From assembly GCF_037975245.1 (NCBI RefSeq), contig NC_092580.1, positions 15,687,001-15,751,000 of the forward strand: DNA of 64,000 nucleotides. Reading direction: 5' to 3'. The translations under genes were made by a program, and so were the position numbers. This document shows positions 40,337-54,800 of this stretch, one piece after another. Position 1 is the first letter of the stretch. The number at the start of each line of letters is the position of its first letter. The notes beneath the pieces are model-generated. The model was given only the letters and a program-made list of their open reading frames with translations, had not been told where the DNA came from and made no database searches. This DNA is from Apostichopus japonicus (taxonomy: Eukaryota > Echinodermata > Holothuroidea > Aspidochirotida > Stichopodidae).

Positions 40337-40489
40337 AAGCCAGGATAAGGAAAGACACATTTACCGAAGAAGGAAAAGAATTAAAAGAAAATCGGCTGCA
40401 ATATATCATTTCGTCTGGCACCGTCTATAGCGAGAAGGAAGGAGGCTGTACAAATCAACAAAGTGCTGGGAGGTTATCAGTATTTGATA
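40337..40489 (+). CDS. Candidate orphan exon, function unknown
   Basis: AATATAG acceptor and a consensus GTAAGT donor bound 153 nt that are open in one frame (phase 1 in, 1 out). Encodes ARIRKDTFTEEGKELKENRL and further to GGCTNQQSAGRLSVFD. No partner exon was found, and the acceptor lacks a strong pyrimidine tract. It may be a real exon of a small gene, a TE relic or chance. Confidence 0.3.
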
Positions 40490-41752
40490 GTAAGTCAAAT
40501 AGTCCTTTATCGTGTTCAGACTTTAATTAAACATATCACTCCCCCCCCCCCCTGCCCTTACTCATACGACTCTGAGCCTCGTCTCTAATCGACACTCCAC
40601 AATGTCTTTCAGCAATTTTGTTACAGTGGCGTGTACAGGATTTCCAAAGTGGAAATGAAAAACTTCAAATCAAGGGAGTTGATAAACGAAGCAGTGTGGC
40701 CCGATGGCTTTGAAGCTGATGTAGCGTTGTCCATGTGGGAGTCCCCCCCCCCCCCCAGCGAAAAATTAAGTTTAAAGGTCAGATGATTCATTTTTAGACT
40801 ATAAATGAGGTATGTATTAGATCTAAATTCAAGCAATGCATTGTCTAACACTTTCCCGACGGCCGACTGACTGTAGAAATACCACTTCCGCCCCCCCCCC
40901 CACCCACTGATTGTAGAAAAACCCAACTGATGATGGAGGTGGGGCATCCATCTCCCTATACCCTCGTAAACGTTACTGGTTTGGGCATGCAAAATTTGAG
41001 GTCAATACTGATTACTTTTAATATAGGTCCATTTAGTCTCAATTTAGTTTGATTGCAGAGAGTAAACATACTTGTATATGTGTAAACAGAATTACCATGC
41101 CGTATTTCCACATAGAGCATTGTGGGAGTAAAACTTTGAAATGACTTGTTTTACTCATTGTCGAATTCTTTTCTCTAATTAATTCATATCTATATTTTAA
41201 CAACACGTCGACAGCATGCATGGACATCTTTATTTGAATTATTTTGACAAAAAGTTTGATGAAATCCATGCACAACTTCCGTTGAATCTTATGGGATCAT
41301 TTCGGTACCTATTATGGGGCATACGTGCGTCGGAAATTCACTTGGATGACCTCAAGTGAGTTACAAATAATATCCTTTGTGTCAATGCAAAGATACCGAA
41401 ATACAATAACAATGATCTAGAAAAGAATAATTTGGGAATATTCGTATTTAAGTTTATACATTGAGCGCAAATAAATATATATAGCACATAGATAATGGTT
41501 TTTAGTTTAGTTACCAAAGGTTTAGATCTGGTTTTCCAACTTTTACAGCATCGTCTGACATTTACTTTCGTGAAATTTCATTTCAAGTACAATTCAGTTT
41601 GTGCCTACATTCCGTTGCTGTGTTTAAAATGATGACATTTCCCTAAGTGCTTCATAATTGGTACTGCGGCATGATATCTGTCTAGACTACACATTGATGG
41701 AAGAACTATTCACCCCAATTTAAGCCTCCTCCTTCAGCACAGACAATGTAAC

Positions 41753-41758
41753 TTTATT
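41753..41758 (-). promoter_or_regulatory. Candidate polyadenylation signal (EF-hand-like gene)
   Basis: TTTATT on the plus strand is AATAAA on the minus strand, about 400 bp past the stop codon. Position is the only support. Confidence 0.3.
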
Positions 41759-42156
41759 AGACCAGAATGTAGACATTCAAGTTATTTATCGAGAGCGCGT
41801 TACACCGTCTGTTGTCAGAGAAAATATCCAAACGTTCTAATTTCAATCCGTCATATAAGGAGAGAACTCAAATGGGAGCAGTCCAGAAGCCTGGGGTTAT
41901 TTATGAGGCCAGAGGAATTGTGGAATGAAGAATTATGTATTCACATTGTCATAATATACCTAATAAGGGAGAATTAAGACTTTCAAAAAAATGGGGGGGG
42001 GGGGGTTGACACATTTGTCCCGGACCTGCCTCTCAACAACTCGTTTCTCAATGTACCTGACACATGTGATCTTCATATATGACTCGTATACACTAGGACC
42101 TATCCTGGCAGAGGTTCCCCCTCCCCACCCAACCCCGCCCGCCCGCTCCTTCTTCT

Positions 42157-42290
42157 TTACTTATTAATATTGTCTTTATCATCCACCGGAAGTTGTTGTC
42201 CTGCGTCATTGTTCTTTGTTAATTTAGCAAGACGATCTCCAAACATTCTTTGTTTAGCCTGTTCCAGGTAAGTACGGCTGAGTGGAAAAC
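42157..42290 (-). CDS. Terminal exon with stop codon
   Basis: Acceptor CCTTAAAG; phase 1 in; encodes FPLSRTYLEQAKQRMFGDRL and AKLTKNNDAGQQLPVDDKDN then INK and TAA (42159-42157 on the minus strand). Polar, basic-then-acidic C-terminus. Confidence 0.88.
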
Positions 42291-45200
42291 CTTTAAGGGA
42301 AGAGGAGGGAAAATGAGATAATCATAAAATAATTGCAAAACTTTGACAAGAAAACAAGCGAAATTGTCTTGTATTAGGTGTCATGATTTAAGAGGAAATT
42401 GTCGAAAGTTTTAGACGTATGTGCCATGTTTGTTTTTGCGAAGACCAAAATTTTTCTTTACATGAAGATATGTTTGTTTCATGTTCTAACTGATTGTCAC
42501 CTAAACTACAGAATGCAACTCCTTAATTGCCTCGCCGTTACTTTCATTTGAAATGTAAACATTGGCATATTTACTCCACCATATTGAGATGCTTAGTATA
42601 GAGAAATGATTGCTTATTATGAAAGAATGATTCAACGAAAACACTCATTTCTTTAGGTTAAACTATAACGTGAATAGTGTGACGCGATGTGAGAGAAAAT
42701 GTGGCACTAAATATTGGAACAGACAAAATATTCTACAATGTTGCCCAACTCTAGACATGGTTGTTTGAATTAAATAATTACTTTCAAAATCAGATAAAAA
42801 CCCTTCTGTGCGCTAGGAAGTAGATAGTCTGTGATGTCATGATGACATATGTACCTCACCAAGCTTGACTTTTCCTATAATTTCAAGTTTATTTACTCTT
42901 GAAATTATCAATCAATAGCAATATTTGCTTAGCTGTCAATGGTCTCATCATTTTGAAATTTTATCAAACATGTCACTTGCTTGTCAGAATATTATTTTCC
43001 TCGGTGAATAAATGATTTGCAAAAAAATTATAAAGAAAAAAAATCAAGACATTTTTCAGCTCAACTGCCAAGATGACATCATAAAGTCGACGTTTGTCAG
43101 ATGCCCTCATAATATTTTACCAAATTTTATAAAAGTATACATGTTAATAAAATATCTATCTCGACTAGACTTACACTAAAATGCTGTCAGGATGTAGTTT
43201 TGACCTAAATATTCAGTAAATTGTTCAATCTTTGTGTTTATACTACCTTGAAATGTTTGTTTAGCTGTAAAACTACTCTTACTTTACGATTTTAATTTCA
43301 TGCATACTTGAAAATTTCATAGTTATCTTCCTCTATGGATAAATATGCTTAATAATGACACATTTACAATCACAAGAAATCGCCAGGGTAATGCAAGTCA
43401 CTTTTTGTCTTTGCCAGAGAGAATAAAACTTCATGGTATGAAACTTTGAAAATTAATATCCTTAAGTTAGAAACCCCAAAACCTGATATCGGCTAGTTTC
43501 ACTTAGCGATGAAGATAATCTGTTAAAATTGATTAATAGGATTTTTTTGCCACGATCAACCTCTGCCGCCCTTAATATACCTTTCATCTGCATATGTATG
43601 GGAGTCGTCACTTGTACATGAAAACAGTTTATTTAAAATTAATCTTTTTGTTTCAAAACTTTACATCATTCAATCCATTACCTTATCAAATTGTTTACAA
43701 ATATTGAGACGATCGATTATGAAAATGGATTTTCTCGGCGAGGAAAATTGAGAATCCCCATGGAAACAAAAACAACAAAGAAAATCTTCTTTTGTCTTAA
43801 AGGCTGCAAGTTTATTATTTTAATAGGAATTATGCATATCTCGTGTACTTCTTGATTATGGTAGAAATTCATTTTCGTTCCTCTTTTCTCCCCCCCCCCC
43901 CCTCCCCTTTCTACTTATAGGTAGCTTTGACAAAGTAAAAAAAAAGGTGAAACATGGAAGAACTATAAATGTTAATGTTTAGGCCTCAAATTATTATGTA
44001 AATTTGACCTTTCGTGTAATGGCAACATTTTTGTTTAATCGAGGGACATAAAGGAAGTATTATTAAAGAACTTTAGTAAGAATTAAACTTTATAAACATT
44101 AAATATCATGAATTGATGTGTAACGAATTGAATTTGAAACATAAATATATAACATGAATATAAATATTAATAAACGAACCTAATGGATTCATATCACGTT
44201 GTTGTGCGTTAGTTGGCTGGTTAAATTTCTCCTCTCGATCCAGAGGATTCTCAATAATGTTCTCGTGCATGGAGAGGAAGAGTGGTATGTACGCCATATA
44301 ATCGAAGAAAGAAATCTGAAATGAAAACCATCATTAAAAGGAGTTGATATTCGCAAGGAAAACCTAAATAAATAAAAAAACGATTTCCCATAAGCTTAGG
44401 TATATAAAGTATGATACGTTCTCTCTGATGTAACTGGCACAGTCAAAGTGAGCCTGAATATGGAGCTAATTGTTTTTCTTCTATGACACCTCTCTAAACG
44501 CAATAAATATAGCCTACTTGAACCATGAAGCTTTCAGCTTAAATATACACGATATGGTAATACTTTGTTGTACATTTGATAGTTTCACAACAGATGTACC
44601 CATTAAAGAGTTATTTTAGACTCGAAGCAAATAACGATGGTGTAGGCTAGACATATCACACATTCACAGCAATTATATATAGGACTAACCTACTTTGTAT
44701 GTAGGCTTTTATTTAAGTTTAACAAATATATATGTACAATACTTCACGAAAGCCCAATACATAAACTCGATAAAGGAGACGACGTGTAGCCTTCCACACG
44801 TATACACCTTGTATATAGAGGCCTAGCCTACGTTGCGTTCATGAAGTTGCAATTGTCAAGAAGCTGGTCGGGCAAAGTTATAAGCGTTAAGTTACACATA
44901 CTTCGGTACTAAGGAAAATGACCTAGCCTTCCCATGCAACATTGCAAGTCTAGGCTTAGCTTATGTTACCTTAATTGTAATGAAACACAGTTGCAACCGC
45001 TTCTAATATTACATAGCTAACCCCTGATATTATGAAACTCTAAGACATCGAGGTCGAGAGTAAAAAGTAGAAAACACCACTGAATGCCTCAAAGGGGGAA
45101 CTTCGATCGGACATGGAAATGATAAGGTTCACGTTCATAAGACCTGAAGTAGCCTATAGGGGTTAATCCATCACGTAGTAATATACTTATCTCCCATGTG

Positions 45201-45497
45201 ATTGTTACCGTATCTGCAAAGTAACAATTGGTTTTGTTCAATACTACAGAAGGCACAAAAATATAACGTTACTGCAATAATTGCAATCAAAACTCGCTGG
45301 CTTCTTTTCTTCTATGTCTTTTTTATGTTTCTTTCTTTGTGACAGCCTTCGAAATAGGTATATATATGGCAACACTAAGAATCGCGCGTGTATGTGTGTG
45401 TGTGTGTATGTATGTATGTGTGTGTAGGTTTGTACGTGTGGGGGTACGTACGTATGTACATATATATATATATTTATATATATATATTATATATAGG

Positions 45498-45550
<53 letters not shown>

Positions 45551-45757
45551 AATGAAAATCGTAATGAGTTGGAAAATCAAGAACAGTGAAAAAACTTTCA
45601 GCCTCCACCGGGATTCGAACCACGGGCCTCCCGCTCTATACGCGGACACCCTAACCACTAGGCTATGGACGCTGATTGTATGTCCAGAGGTTCGAAACCG
45701 GTAAGGAAGATCGTAATTCCACTGTAGGCGTTTGTCACCTGTATCGAACAATACTAG

Positions 45758-45819
<62 letters not shown>

Positions 45820-48800
45820 TATATATATATATATATGTATTATATATATTAATATTTTTATACATAATATATATGCTACAAAGAACACCTAAGCTAAGAG
45901 TTTAATATTTCTCTCAAAAGTTAATAAACCTACTCGAAGTTTAATAACATCTGTTGTGACATCCATGTAAGAAGTTGAACAAAGCATGTTCACACCTTAA
46001 TTTACAGGGGCGTCAGAGGCGTAACTTTGTAAATATGAAACTGACCTACACTTCTTTGATCATAAATGAATGAACCTGGAATGTGATGAGAATGAGCTAA
46101 ACCGGGTTTATAATGTGGAGGAACGAACTTTAATTTTCCCAAAAGTATAACTATGATTGAGTGTACTGTAACTGTCGAAGCAATTTTTCATTGTTATATA
46201 CTACCTCCTTACAATGCCAATCACTTAGCAACAGCGCGTGTCATGTCGTGAAACTAATAACTTATACAACACATTGTAAATGTAGAGGGGAATTTTTTTA
46301 AATCATTTCCCCGAGAGATACCAACGAACTGGATTTATCAAAATCCGATTTGTTGATAAGTTGAGAAGATTAAGAGTGACAACCTTAAGCTTTTGAGTGA
46401 TTTTGATGCTTCTGCAGACTTATTACAGGGTGATTTATCTATTAAATTATTCACTTGAAGTGTATGCATGGATTGTAAAATACCCTGTCATATAAACTCG
46501 ACAAGCCCTTTATCATGTACAGCTAAAATCAAAATATTGTTTCATATGTAAGCATCGTTGAACAGTAAAAAAAAAAATTAAAAAACGTTGTTGTGATGAA
46601 CTGTACTATATTATTATTGGTATATGCGGAGAGATATGGATTGACTTGATTTATTGAAGTTAAACTTAAAACACTCATACATTGGGTGGGGGAGGGGGGA
46701 TGGATGGGGGTTGGAAACTTTCTTTTATTTCGTTATTTGGGTGGGGTGAGGGCTAGGCTAAATTCGAAAATCACTTGATTTTGAGTTGGAGTGATATTTA
46801 AATTAGACAATATGTTGTCTTCGTTATTGTTGTTGTTGTTTTTGCCGTGATATTCCACAATTAATGTAACACGGGAAGATATTTGAATACCACGCCGAGT
46901 TAAATGTTTACAAAGTTTTTATTGAAAATTATTTATAAAAGTATGATATCTCATCAGTTTAATCAGAAAACAACAATCTCATTCATGAATATTTCAAAAC
47001 TTGAAGGTAAATCGACACGACAGACACTAAATGCTCATAAGGTGGTAGTCTCTTTATTCTGACCAATTAACAATCACTATAAAGGGGGTGTCCCCCTCCC
47101 CTTTGGATTTTTTTGCATTTCCAGGTAGCCTCAGATGCAATTTGGTGCAATATAGCACACTTCAACACACACTCCATTTTGTAAACTTAATTTTGTATTT
47201 TCACCAGGCCTTAGATGCAATTTGGTGCTCCAAATGAGATTTTTTTCTCATTTGGAAATGAAAAAGGGGTTTTCTGACTTGCGAAGCGGGGGGTCGGAAT
47301 GATACTTCCGCCCCTCCACATTTTTCACTGGGGGGGCTGGCGCCCCCCAGCCCCCCCCCCCCCGGTTCCTACGCCCTTGTGTCTGTGGCTTTCGTATCTA
47401 GTGTAATTACATTTGGAAAAATATCGAATGTGCAACAAAAATAAATTCCTTAATAGACAAATAAGATTTCCGTTAGGCAGGCTATAGGCGAGGGAGGGGA
47501 TAAAAAGGGGGTGGATGAGGGGGGCAGGGGAGCTTACCTCATCATAGTCCGTGCTCATTCTTGACATAACATACTCTTCCTGCCATCGATTTAGTCCTCC
47601 AGCTTTCAATTCGATTCTCAAAGCATCAGCAGGGATAAAGTTACTGCTCCGATCAGGATCAATGTTACAATAAAACATTGCCTACGGATAATAAATGGTT
47701 AAGGAAAGAACATTACTTCATATGCAGGGATGACACACGAGGGAGCATTATAAGATTGAGCAGAATGGCCTGGTTAACACATGAAATTGGAACGGTTGGA
47801 CATCAATACATGACAACGTAAGACACTAAATAGTGTACTGAAGAAGAAAAATTAGATCAAATTTTGAGTAGTGTGTCTACAGATATCACAGGCAGGGAGA
47901 GCGGACAGTAATGAGGCTTACAGGTGACATGTGTGATTAACGATACATTAAACTACTTTATTTAAAAGAATAGACAGATTAAGTGACGCTTATGACAAAG
48001 GCAGAACTACATTTCATACAGGAAATGTGTAAACTGTTTTCTTTGAGCTTCTTGTTATCATGAGGTAGGCCGGTGGAGTGTAACTAATTAATTCACCAAA
48101 GAACCTGGGAGCTCTACGAAGGAGAGCAGTCTCATTCAAAGGGTTGGCTGTGCTGTCATCATTAGGGTAAATGATCTGCAAGAGCTAGTTATTTTCTGTT
48201 CAAAAATGAACTCACACAGGAACTAATGGATGAACTCATGAATGGATTTGAAAGGACGAGCATGAATGGATAAATGAGCGAATAAAATAAGTGAATGAGT
48301 GAGTGAATTAATGAATGTATGAGGGAATGTGTTAAAGAGTTAATGAATGAATCTATGAGGGAACTAATGAATGAACTGATGAATGGACTTGAAAGGACAA
48401 GAACGAATGAATAAATGAGCGAATAAATTCAATGAATGAATGAATGAGGGAATATGTGAATGAGTTAATAAATAAATGAGTGAGTGAATGAGTGAATAAA
48501 TGATTGTGTAAATGAGTGATTGAGTGAATGGGTGCGTGAATAAGTGAGTAAATGAGTGAGTGAATGAATGAGAGAATGTGTGAAAGAGTACATCAATGAA
48601 TGAATGAACGAATGAATGATTGGATGAATATATGAATGAACGACTGATTAAATGAATGATTAAATGAACGCCACTACTAAAACTAACTGTACAATTAATT
48701 ACCTTATATAGCTCCATCTTCCGTTCAAGATCCAGCAGATCGCTCTTATCAACTAGCTGTTTATCGAAAGGACTGTTGGAAGAAAACAAAGTCATAAGAT

Positions 48801-51800
48801 CGTTGAAACTTGAAACAATATTTTTGAACAATAGCAAACTGTATAAAGTAGTTTGATGTTTTGAGCTATTTTAAAGGACAATTCCTATGTTTGTTACTGT
48901 AGTTATCAACACTTGATACGACATTTATTCATTCCTCAGTTTTATTCTTGTCACCATACGAACAGTGAATAGATATGATTTAATGCCACTCTATATCAGG
49001 TGGTTTCGACAAACTTGCCACTCTTTACTTTACTGTTTCAGTGCCCTGGTTGTTTGATATACTTTCGTCACACATGTTTAAGCATGAATTAAGGCATCAT
49101 GTTTTATATTAAACATATGCTAATGAAGAGCCATTAAGAGTAATATTATCCTCATCCCTACCCCCTCCCATTCCCTCCCACCCCTGCCAAGTGATGGCGC
49201 AATTACAATTTATCAATCGTGTATGCCATGCCCCTACAGGTGGAAAGTGCTGTTTATCACTGTTTGCACCCAGTTGGGACAATTTTTTTCTCTTCACTTT
49301 CATGTCCCGCTTTATAGCACTTGTATTGTCAGTATGAGCAGTATGAATATCATGTTTCCATCAGATAAAGGTTAGAAACTGTTCATATACTGTCAATACG
49401 AGTGCTTTGAAGTGTGACATGGGAGGACAGTTTAAAGAGGTATTAGCATTAAAAAACTGACCCAACTGGCTGCTGTTTGCTTGAATGATGTGATTATTCA
49501 CTACGGGTACCTGAATATATGCGCATGATATGAATATTAAATAGGATACATGCATATTCACTAGGACACATGAATATATAACCATTACGACTACCATTGC
49601 ATGAAAAACTGAACTGATATTTTGCACCACCTGGAGAAGATAACCGCTATTTTTTTACACACATGTTCCATCTCAGAATGTTGCGTGTTTGAAATCACAT
49701 TGCCATCATGGATTTTCGATTATAATTTTGCCACATAGATACATTTGAAGTTTCAGCGACGTTTTTCAATTGATCGTATATAAATGTTAAAGTATAGTTT
49801 ATATATAGCGACGTACAACATTCAAAGGATATACTTACTCCATTGCACACATCCTCTCACAGATAGCTGCAACTACCGAAAACATCTTGAAGGAAACTAT
49901 GCTGTGTTCATCGAGGTTTAGTATCTACGTGGAAATGAAGTATTTAATTAATTAATCAATCAATGAATTAATCTATAATTATTCGATATCAAATATCATA
50001 ATTTTTTATTATTTCACAAATACCATCATATACATTGCTTCTTGCTTTTCATAGATGTTTATGTATGATTTTTTTTTTACCTTTAAAACATATTTAATTT
50101 GCTTCGGTTTGATGTTCACCAAACTTGGAACGCCGTCAAGTGCCTCTTGTAATTCCTGAGGGAAAGGAAACACAAATCACTCCTGGTTAATTATTTTGGC
50201 TTCAAATAGGTCATTAGGTAGATAAAGAGGGGAGGAGAAACCAGAGATAATCGTTTATAGATGCAATAAAAAAAAACATCTTCAAAATTACTGGTATGGC
50301 ACATCGATGACCACAATTGGTGGTTTTTGTGTCGAAAATATCTTGGAGGGCGTTGTTTCAATTTGTCATCAAACCGAGTACCTTAAACACTCCCTTTGGT
50401 CGTATGGAGTTAATTTAAAGAAGTTTGTGACTGAAAAAAGTATTGTATATTTTTCTAAGCAGTACAGTACACCTGACGGTAAAGCCATCAAATAATTGCA
50501 GCTTTGGTAATTGCTATTCAGTTCATTCCAAGAGCATGGAGGGTGTGGCCGTGAAAAGTCTGGGTGGTCGCGAGGGGAAGGGGGGTGGGAATGGGTGAGG
50601 TGGAGGTGGAGGTGGAGTACAACCTTGATTGTAGGTATAAGAGAGTAGACCTCCAGACTACCTCCATTTGCTCACACTCCTCATTAAGAGAGTTATTTTC
50701 TTTATTCTCCTGTCTCATACTTACATCAAATGATAAACTGCAGTCAAAGTTTTCATCGCCGACGACGAATGCGCGTCCAAATGGATCTAATTTACTCTGC
50801 TCGACCAATCGAAAATGAGACAAGTAGTCGATAGTATCAACTGGAGACAAAAATGAAGAAGAAGAATACTTTTTTTAAGTGAAAAATAAGGTTATCTTTT
50901 ACGATGTTGTGGGAGAGAGGGGAGGATGGGGAGGGAGGGGGTTGTATCACTGCGTCCTACTCTCATCAAGCCATGTAATAGTCACACGCGTATAATTGTA
51001 TACATTATAAACTAACAGATATATCATTTCTTACAAATAATTTATATTCTCAAAAGTATCAAATAAAAATGATATTAAACAATAAACAAAAAAATGTATA
51101 TACTAACATAATTTTATTTTTTCAAACTTCACAATGTTTTTTTTTTTAAAGGACACCCAACCAATTGAGTGATATATGTGTTTTTTCTGTTGTTTCTCAC
51201 CTTTTTCGTCAATAATTGGAGCGATGCCGTCTCTGACTTTTGTTACTGCTGAAGGTTCATCATGCTGCAATTCCTCCGCCGATCGGAGAACCTTCTCGAG
51301 GTGAGGCAACAACGTTTCCGCCCTCTTACGGAAAGCTCTGTTAATCTTACGGGAACCTTTCACTGATGAGAGAGGAGGTCAACCACTTAAAGGTCAAATA
51401 CTGCACAATACAGAGGGATAACCAATGGAAGCAGAGGCAGGTGTAGCTATCCTCTCATATAGCCCCCTCCCTACGCCCCTCTAAAATATGCAACTTTTGA
51501 GTACGTTTTTCATAAATCGAGTAAGATGGTAAGGGACTTAACCTCCCTATTGTTATGGGAAAGATTAAACAATAAAGTTATTCTTATTGATAGGGAAAAG
51601 AGAGAAGAACGTCATCAGATGTCTGTATTTGTTAAAATTCTAACCTCTCGTTTGCACATACGCTGTTCCTTTCGATAATTCTTATTATATAAACGTGGTG
51701 GGTCAATGAACAGAAGCGACGGGTAAAATGGAAGTGGAATGCCTCAATCCCCCCCCCCCCCTCCTCACCCCCGTCTTCTAAGACAGATTTTCCTCTCCCT

Positions 51801-54800
51801 CTTCTCGTTCGACCTGTGAATACGCATAGATGGGAAACATTATAACTTTATTGAAGGCACCTTTGTTTTATGCGAATAAGGCTTTTGAAAGACCGATACC
51901 AACTACACATATGGCAATTCCCGATTGCACCCCTCCCCCCCCCCCCCCCCGTTGTCATCAAATTATATAAGCCCGAGATATTTCTAAGCTCATCATAGCC
52001 AAATTGCACGTGGTTGATTTTGAAACGCATCAATCTGAACTAAAATCCTTAAAAAAAATATATATTGGATTTGTTTCCGAATGTCGACAGAGAAATGAAT
52101 AATTAAAGGAAACGTAATTAAAGAGTACAATCGGCCACAACCCCCACCCCCGTCTTCTAAGACAGATTTCCCCTCCCTCTTCTCGTTCGACCTGTGAACA
52201 CTCATAGATGGGAAACATTACCTTTATTGAAGTCATCTTCATCATCACCTGAGAGGATAGACGTCATTGTCTCCTGATCGTCATTGTCCTCCTCCAGCTT
52301 GGTTTCCAAGTTCTCTTGAGTGTCCTCGCCGGCCCCTTCATCTTGATGCTCATTAGTCTCGTCTTCCTTACTAGTCATTTGTAATTTTCCTGCTGCCTCT
52401 CCATCCTCATGTTTCAAAATGTCAAGGTTTTGTTGGATGAAGTTTCCGAATCGATTACTCTTCTTTGGTTGCGGAGAAATCGCGGCGTCCAGATCTCTCA
52501 AAATGTCATCTAGAAAGACAAAAGGGGAAACAAAAACAACGTCTGTAGAAAAATCCCTTCAAACAATATTAGTGACGTCATGCATCTAATATGAGAAGCA
52601 AACCAAAGTTAGCTGTTCTTGTTATTTCATTTACGGTTATTGATCATTTATAGTCAAATTTGGGTACCACATCAGTCGGTCGTGAGAGTAAAGATGGTCT
52701 GAAATATAAAGTTTAAAAAATGAATGAGGTTCTTTTCTCCGCTGATTTTTTTGGTTTAATGTGTAACACTTGCGTTATAAATATGCAGCTAAAATCTGTC
52801 ATATCTTGACCAATGTTGACTTACCTAAAGTCCTCTCCCTTTTCTCTTTTTTCTTCTTCTTTTTCTTCTTCTTATCTTTTTTGATAAATTGATACTCAGT
52901 TCTGCAAGCACATAGATAATATACGACAAAATGGTCAACCTCTCCACACATATTAATATTTATGATGTCTATGCAAATTGTGCATACGTAATATCTTATC
53001 CCATAATGCAATTTAAACAGACACATATTAATATTCATGATATCTATGCAAATTATGCATACGTAATATCTAATCCCATAATGCAATTTCAACTCGGGCA
53101 CCATTCAATAGTGATTCTCTACTGCTTTCTACACCAAGTCACGTCGAGAGCTTGCAAGGTCGAGCTTTTTTGGCGAATATGATTTCATTTGGCAGCCTCT
53201 TGAGGATTCTTCATTTTTGGCCTTAAGTATTTTAATTATTATTTATTCTTTATCTCATATATTTGTCGGGTTATATAGCTTGCCAACGATGACGTAATGT
53301 CTTACTAGTCTTTAAGAGTAAAATATTCACCAGTTACTATTTGTTTGGGGGAGGTAGAAGGGGGGGGGGGGATGGACATAAAAAAAAACATGTAAGTGAA
53401 TTATTGAACAGTAAACTACGGTGGTTCAGTCGGGACATGTTGAAGTATGCATTACGTCCTTGCTAATTTGTTATCACGAACTTTCAAATTCGTGGTGAAA
53501 GTACAAAGGAAACTTAATCCATTTTGATCCTTTGAAATTGTTTCATACACACATCTCTGATTCAACCATAGCCAAATTTAAGCTCTTGCGAGTCTTTCTA
53601 ACTTTTACAAAAGACTATGTGAAACTTACTCCCATTCTGCTCCTCTTGGGTCTGATTTCTCGATGGGGTCAGTCAGTCCCCTCGATGCCCCCTTATCGTA
53701 CTTCACCATTGTTTTTCCATCTTCAATTGTCCCTGCTTCTTCCACCGACGATTCTTCTTCCTCTTCCGACACTGAAAATGGATCCGATTTACCTTTCTTT
53801 TTTCTGAAACCAAAAATCCAAGACTGGTGGTCAAAAAAAGAGCTTGTTAATCTGTCTTTTCTTTGTGTAACTGAACGTTGTCTATATGACACTATATCTT
53901 CTATATTCTAAGAGTTTACACTAGTTTAGTTGAACCTGTCTTTTAACATTAGTATCTCTAATTAGTAAGTTGTTATCACAAATTATCATAGACTCGTGAC
54001 TTAGATATAAATATGGCCCGCCGTTTGGGTCACCAAATTGTCGTTAACGATCATATTAATATTACCGCCAAATATTTAGAACGTGAAATACTGGTCACTC
54101 AGCAGTGTATTGCCAGACGAACTCTTCTGAATGATTGGCAACGATTAACAGGGTCAGAATGTGCAGGGATTCTAAGTATAGCTATTTTCATAATGCTAAC
54201 ATTTAGGGTCAGCTACGCAACATCGATAAGCAGCTAGGCTGTACATGTATTGTTCCGCTACGAAAAATATACTGCTTGGAGGGAAAAACATGTTAAGCAT
54301 TTTTTTTAGCGTTGATGCTTGAAAGATGCTGAAAACCGGGAAATATCTTTCTTTCCAAACAACCAATTACATAAACAATCTTAACGCAGCCCTCAACGCA
54401 ATTTTATACTTTGAAATGAACCTAGGCTTTGTATATAAGAAAATCACTGCATAATTTGACATGTTGCCAAGTAGCAATTTTCGGTTGTTGGATTTAACGC
54501 TGCCTACAACACAATTTTATACTTTCATGTGAACCTAAGCTTTGTATATAAGAAAATGACTGCATAATTTGACATGTTGGCAAGTAGCAATTTTCGGTTC
54601 TTGGATTTAACGCTGCCTACCATACAATTTTATATTTTCAAATGAACCTAGGCTTTGCATGTGAGAAAATCACTGCATAATTTGACATGTTGGCAAGTAT
54701 AGCAAGTTTCGGTTGTGGGGATTTACAGTTTCCTTCCCTATCCATGTACATAAGCTGTGAAGAAAATCACTGAATAATTCGACATGTTGGCAAGTAGCAA

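Larger units (their letters stand above)
32392..42156. other. Intergenic region between convergent genes
   Basis: No complete gene. It contains three U2-headed repeat copies (32872, 37195, 39404), a broken GIY-YIG fragment (33056-33240), a fold-back (38581-38740), poly-A near 33994 and poly-T near 35571, several G/C runs, and one candidate exon (40337-40489). Open runs at 37354-37668 and 39966-40301 have no recognisable motif. Confidence 0.6.
42291..47537 (-). other. Introns of the EF-hand-like gene (around exon 44180)
   Basis: The first intron (42291-44179) shows only AT-rich sequence and a C run near 43890. The second (44316-47537) holds a full tRNA-headed SINE (45551-45760) between two (TA)n tracts and a hAT-like copy (47083-47379). 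Confidence 0.65.

Noticed and set aside
45601-45672. Genuine tRNA gene
   Set aside because: Same sequence recurs in five dispersed copies with identical flanks and a shared tail, and the T stem is mispaired; it is a SINE head.
48225-48665. CRISPR-like array
   Set aside because: It is a simple tetranucleotide repeat without spacers, in a eukaryotic intron.
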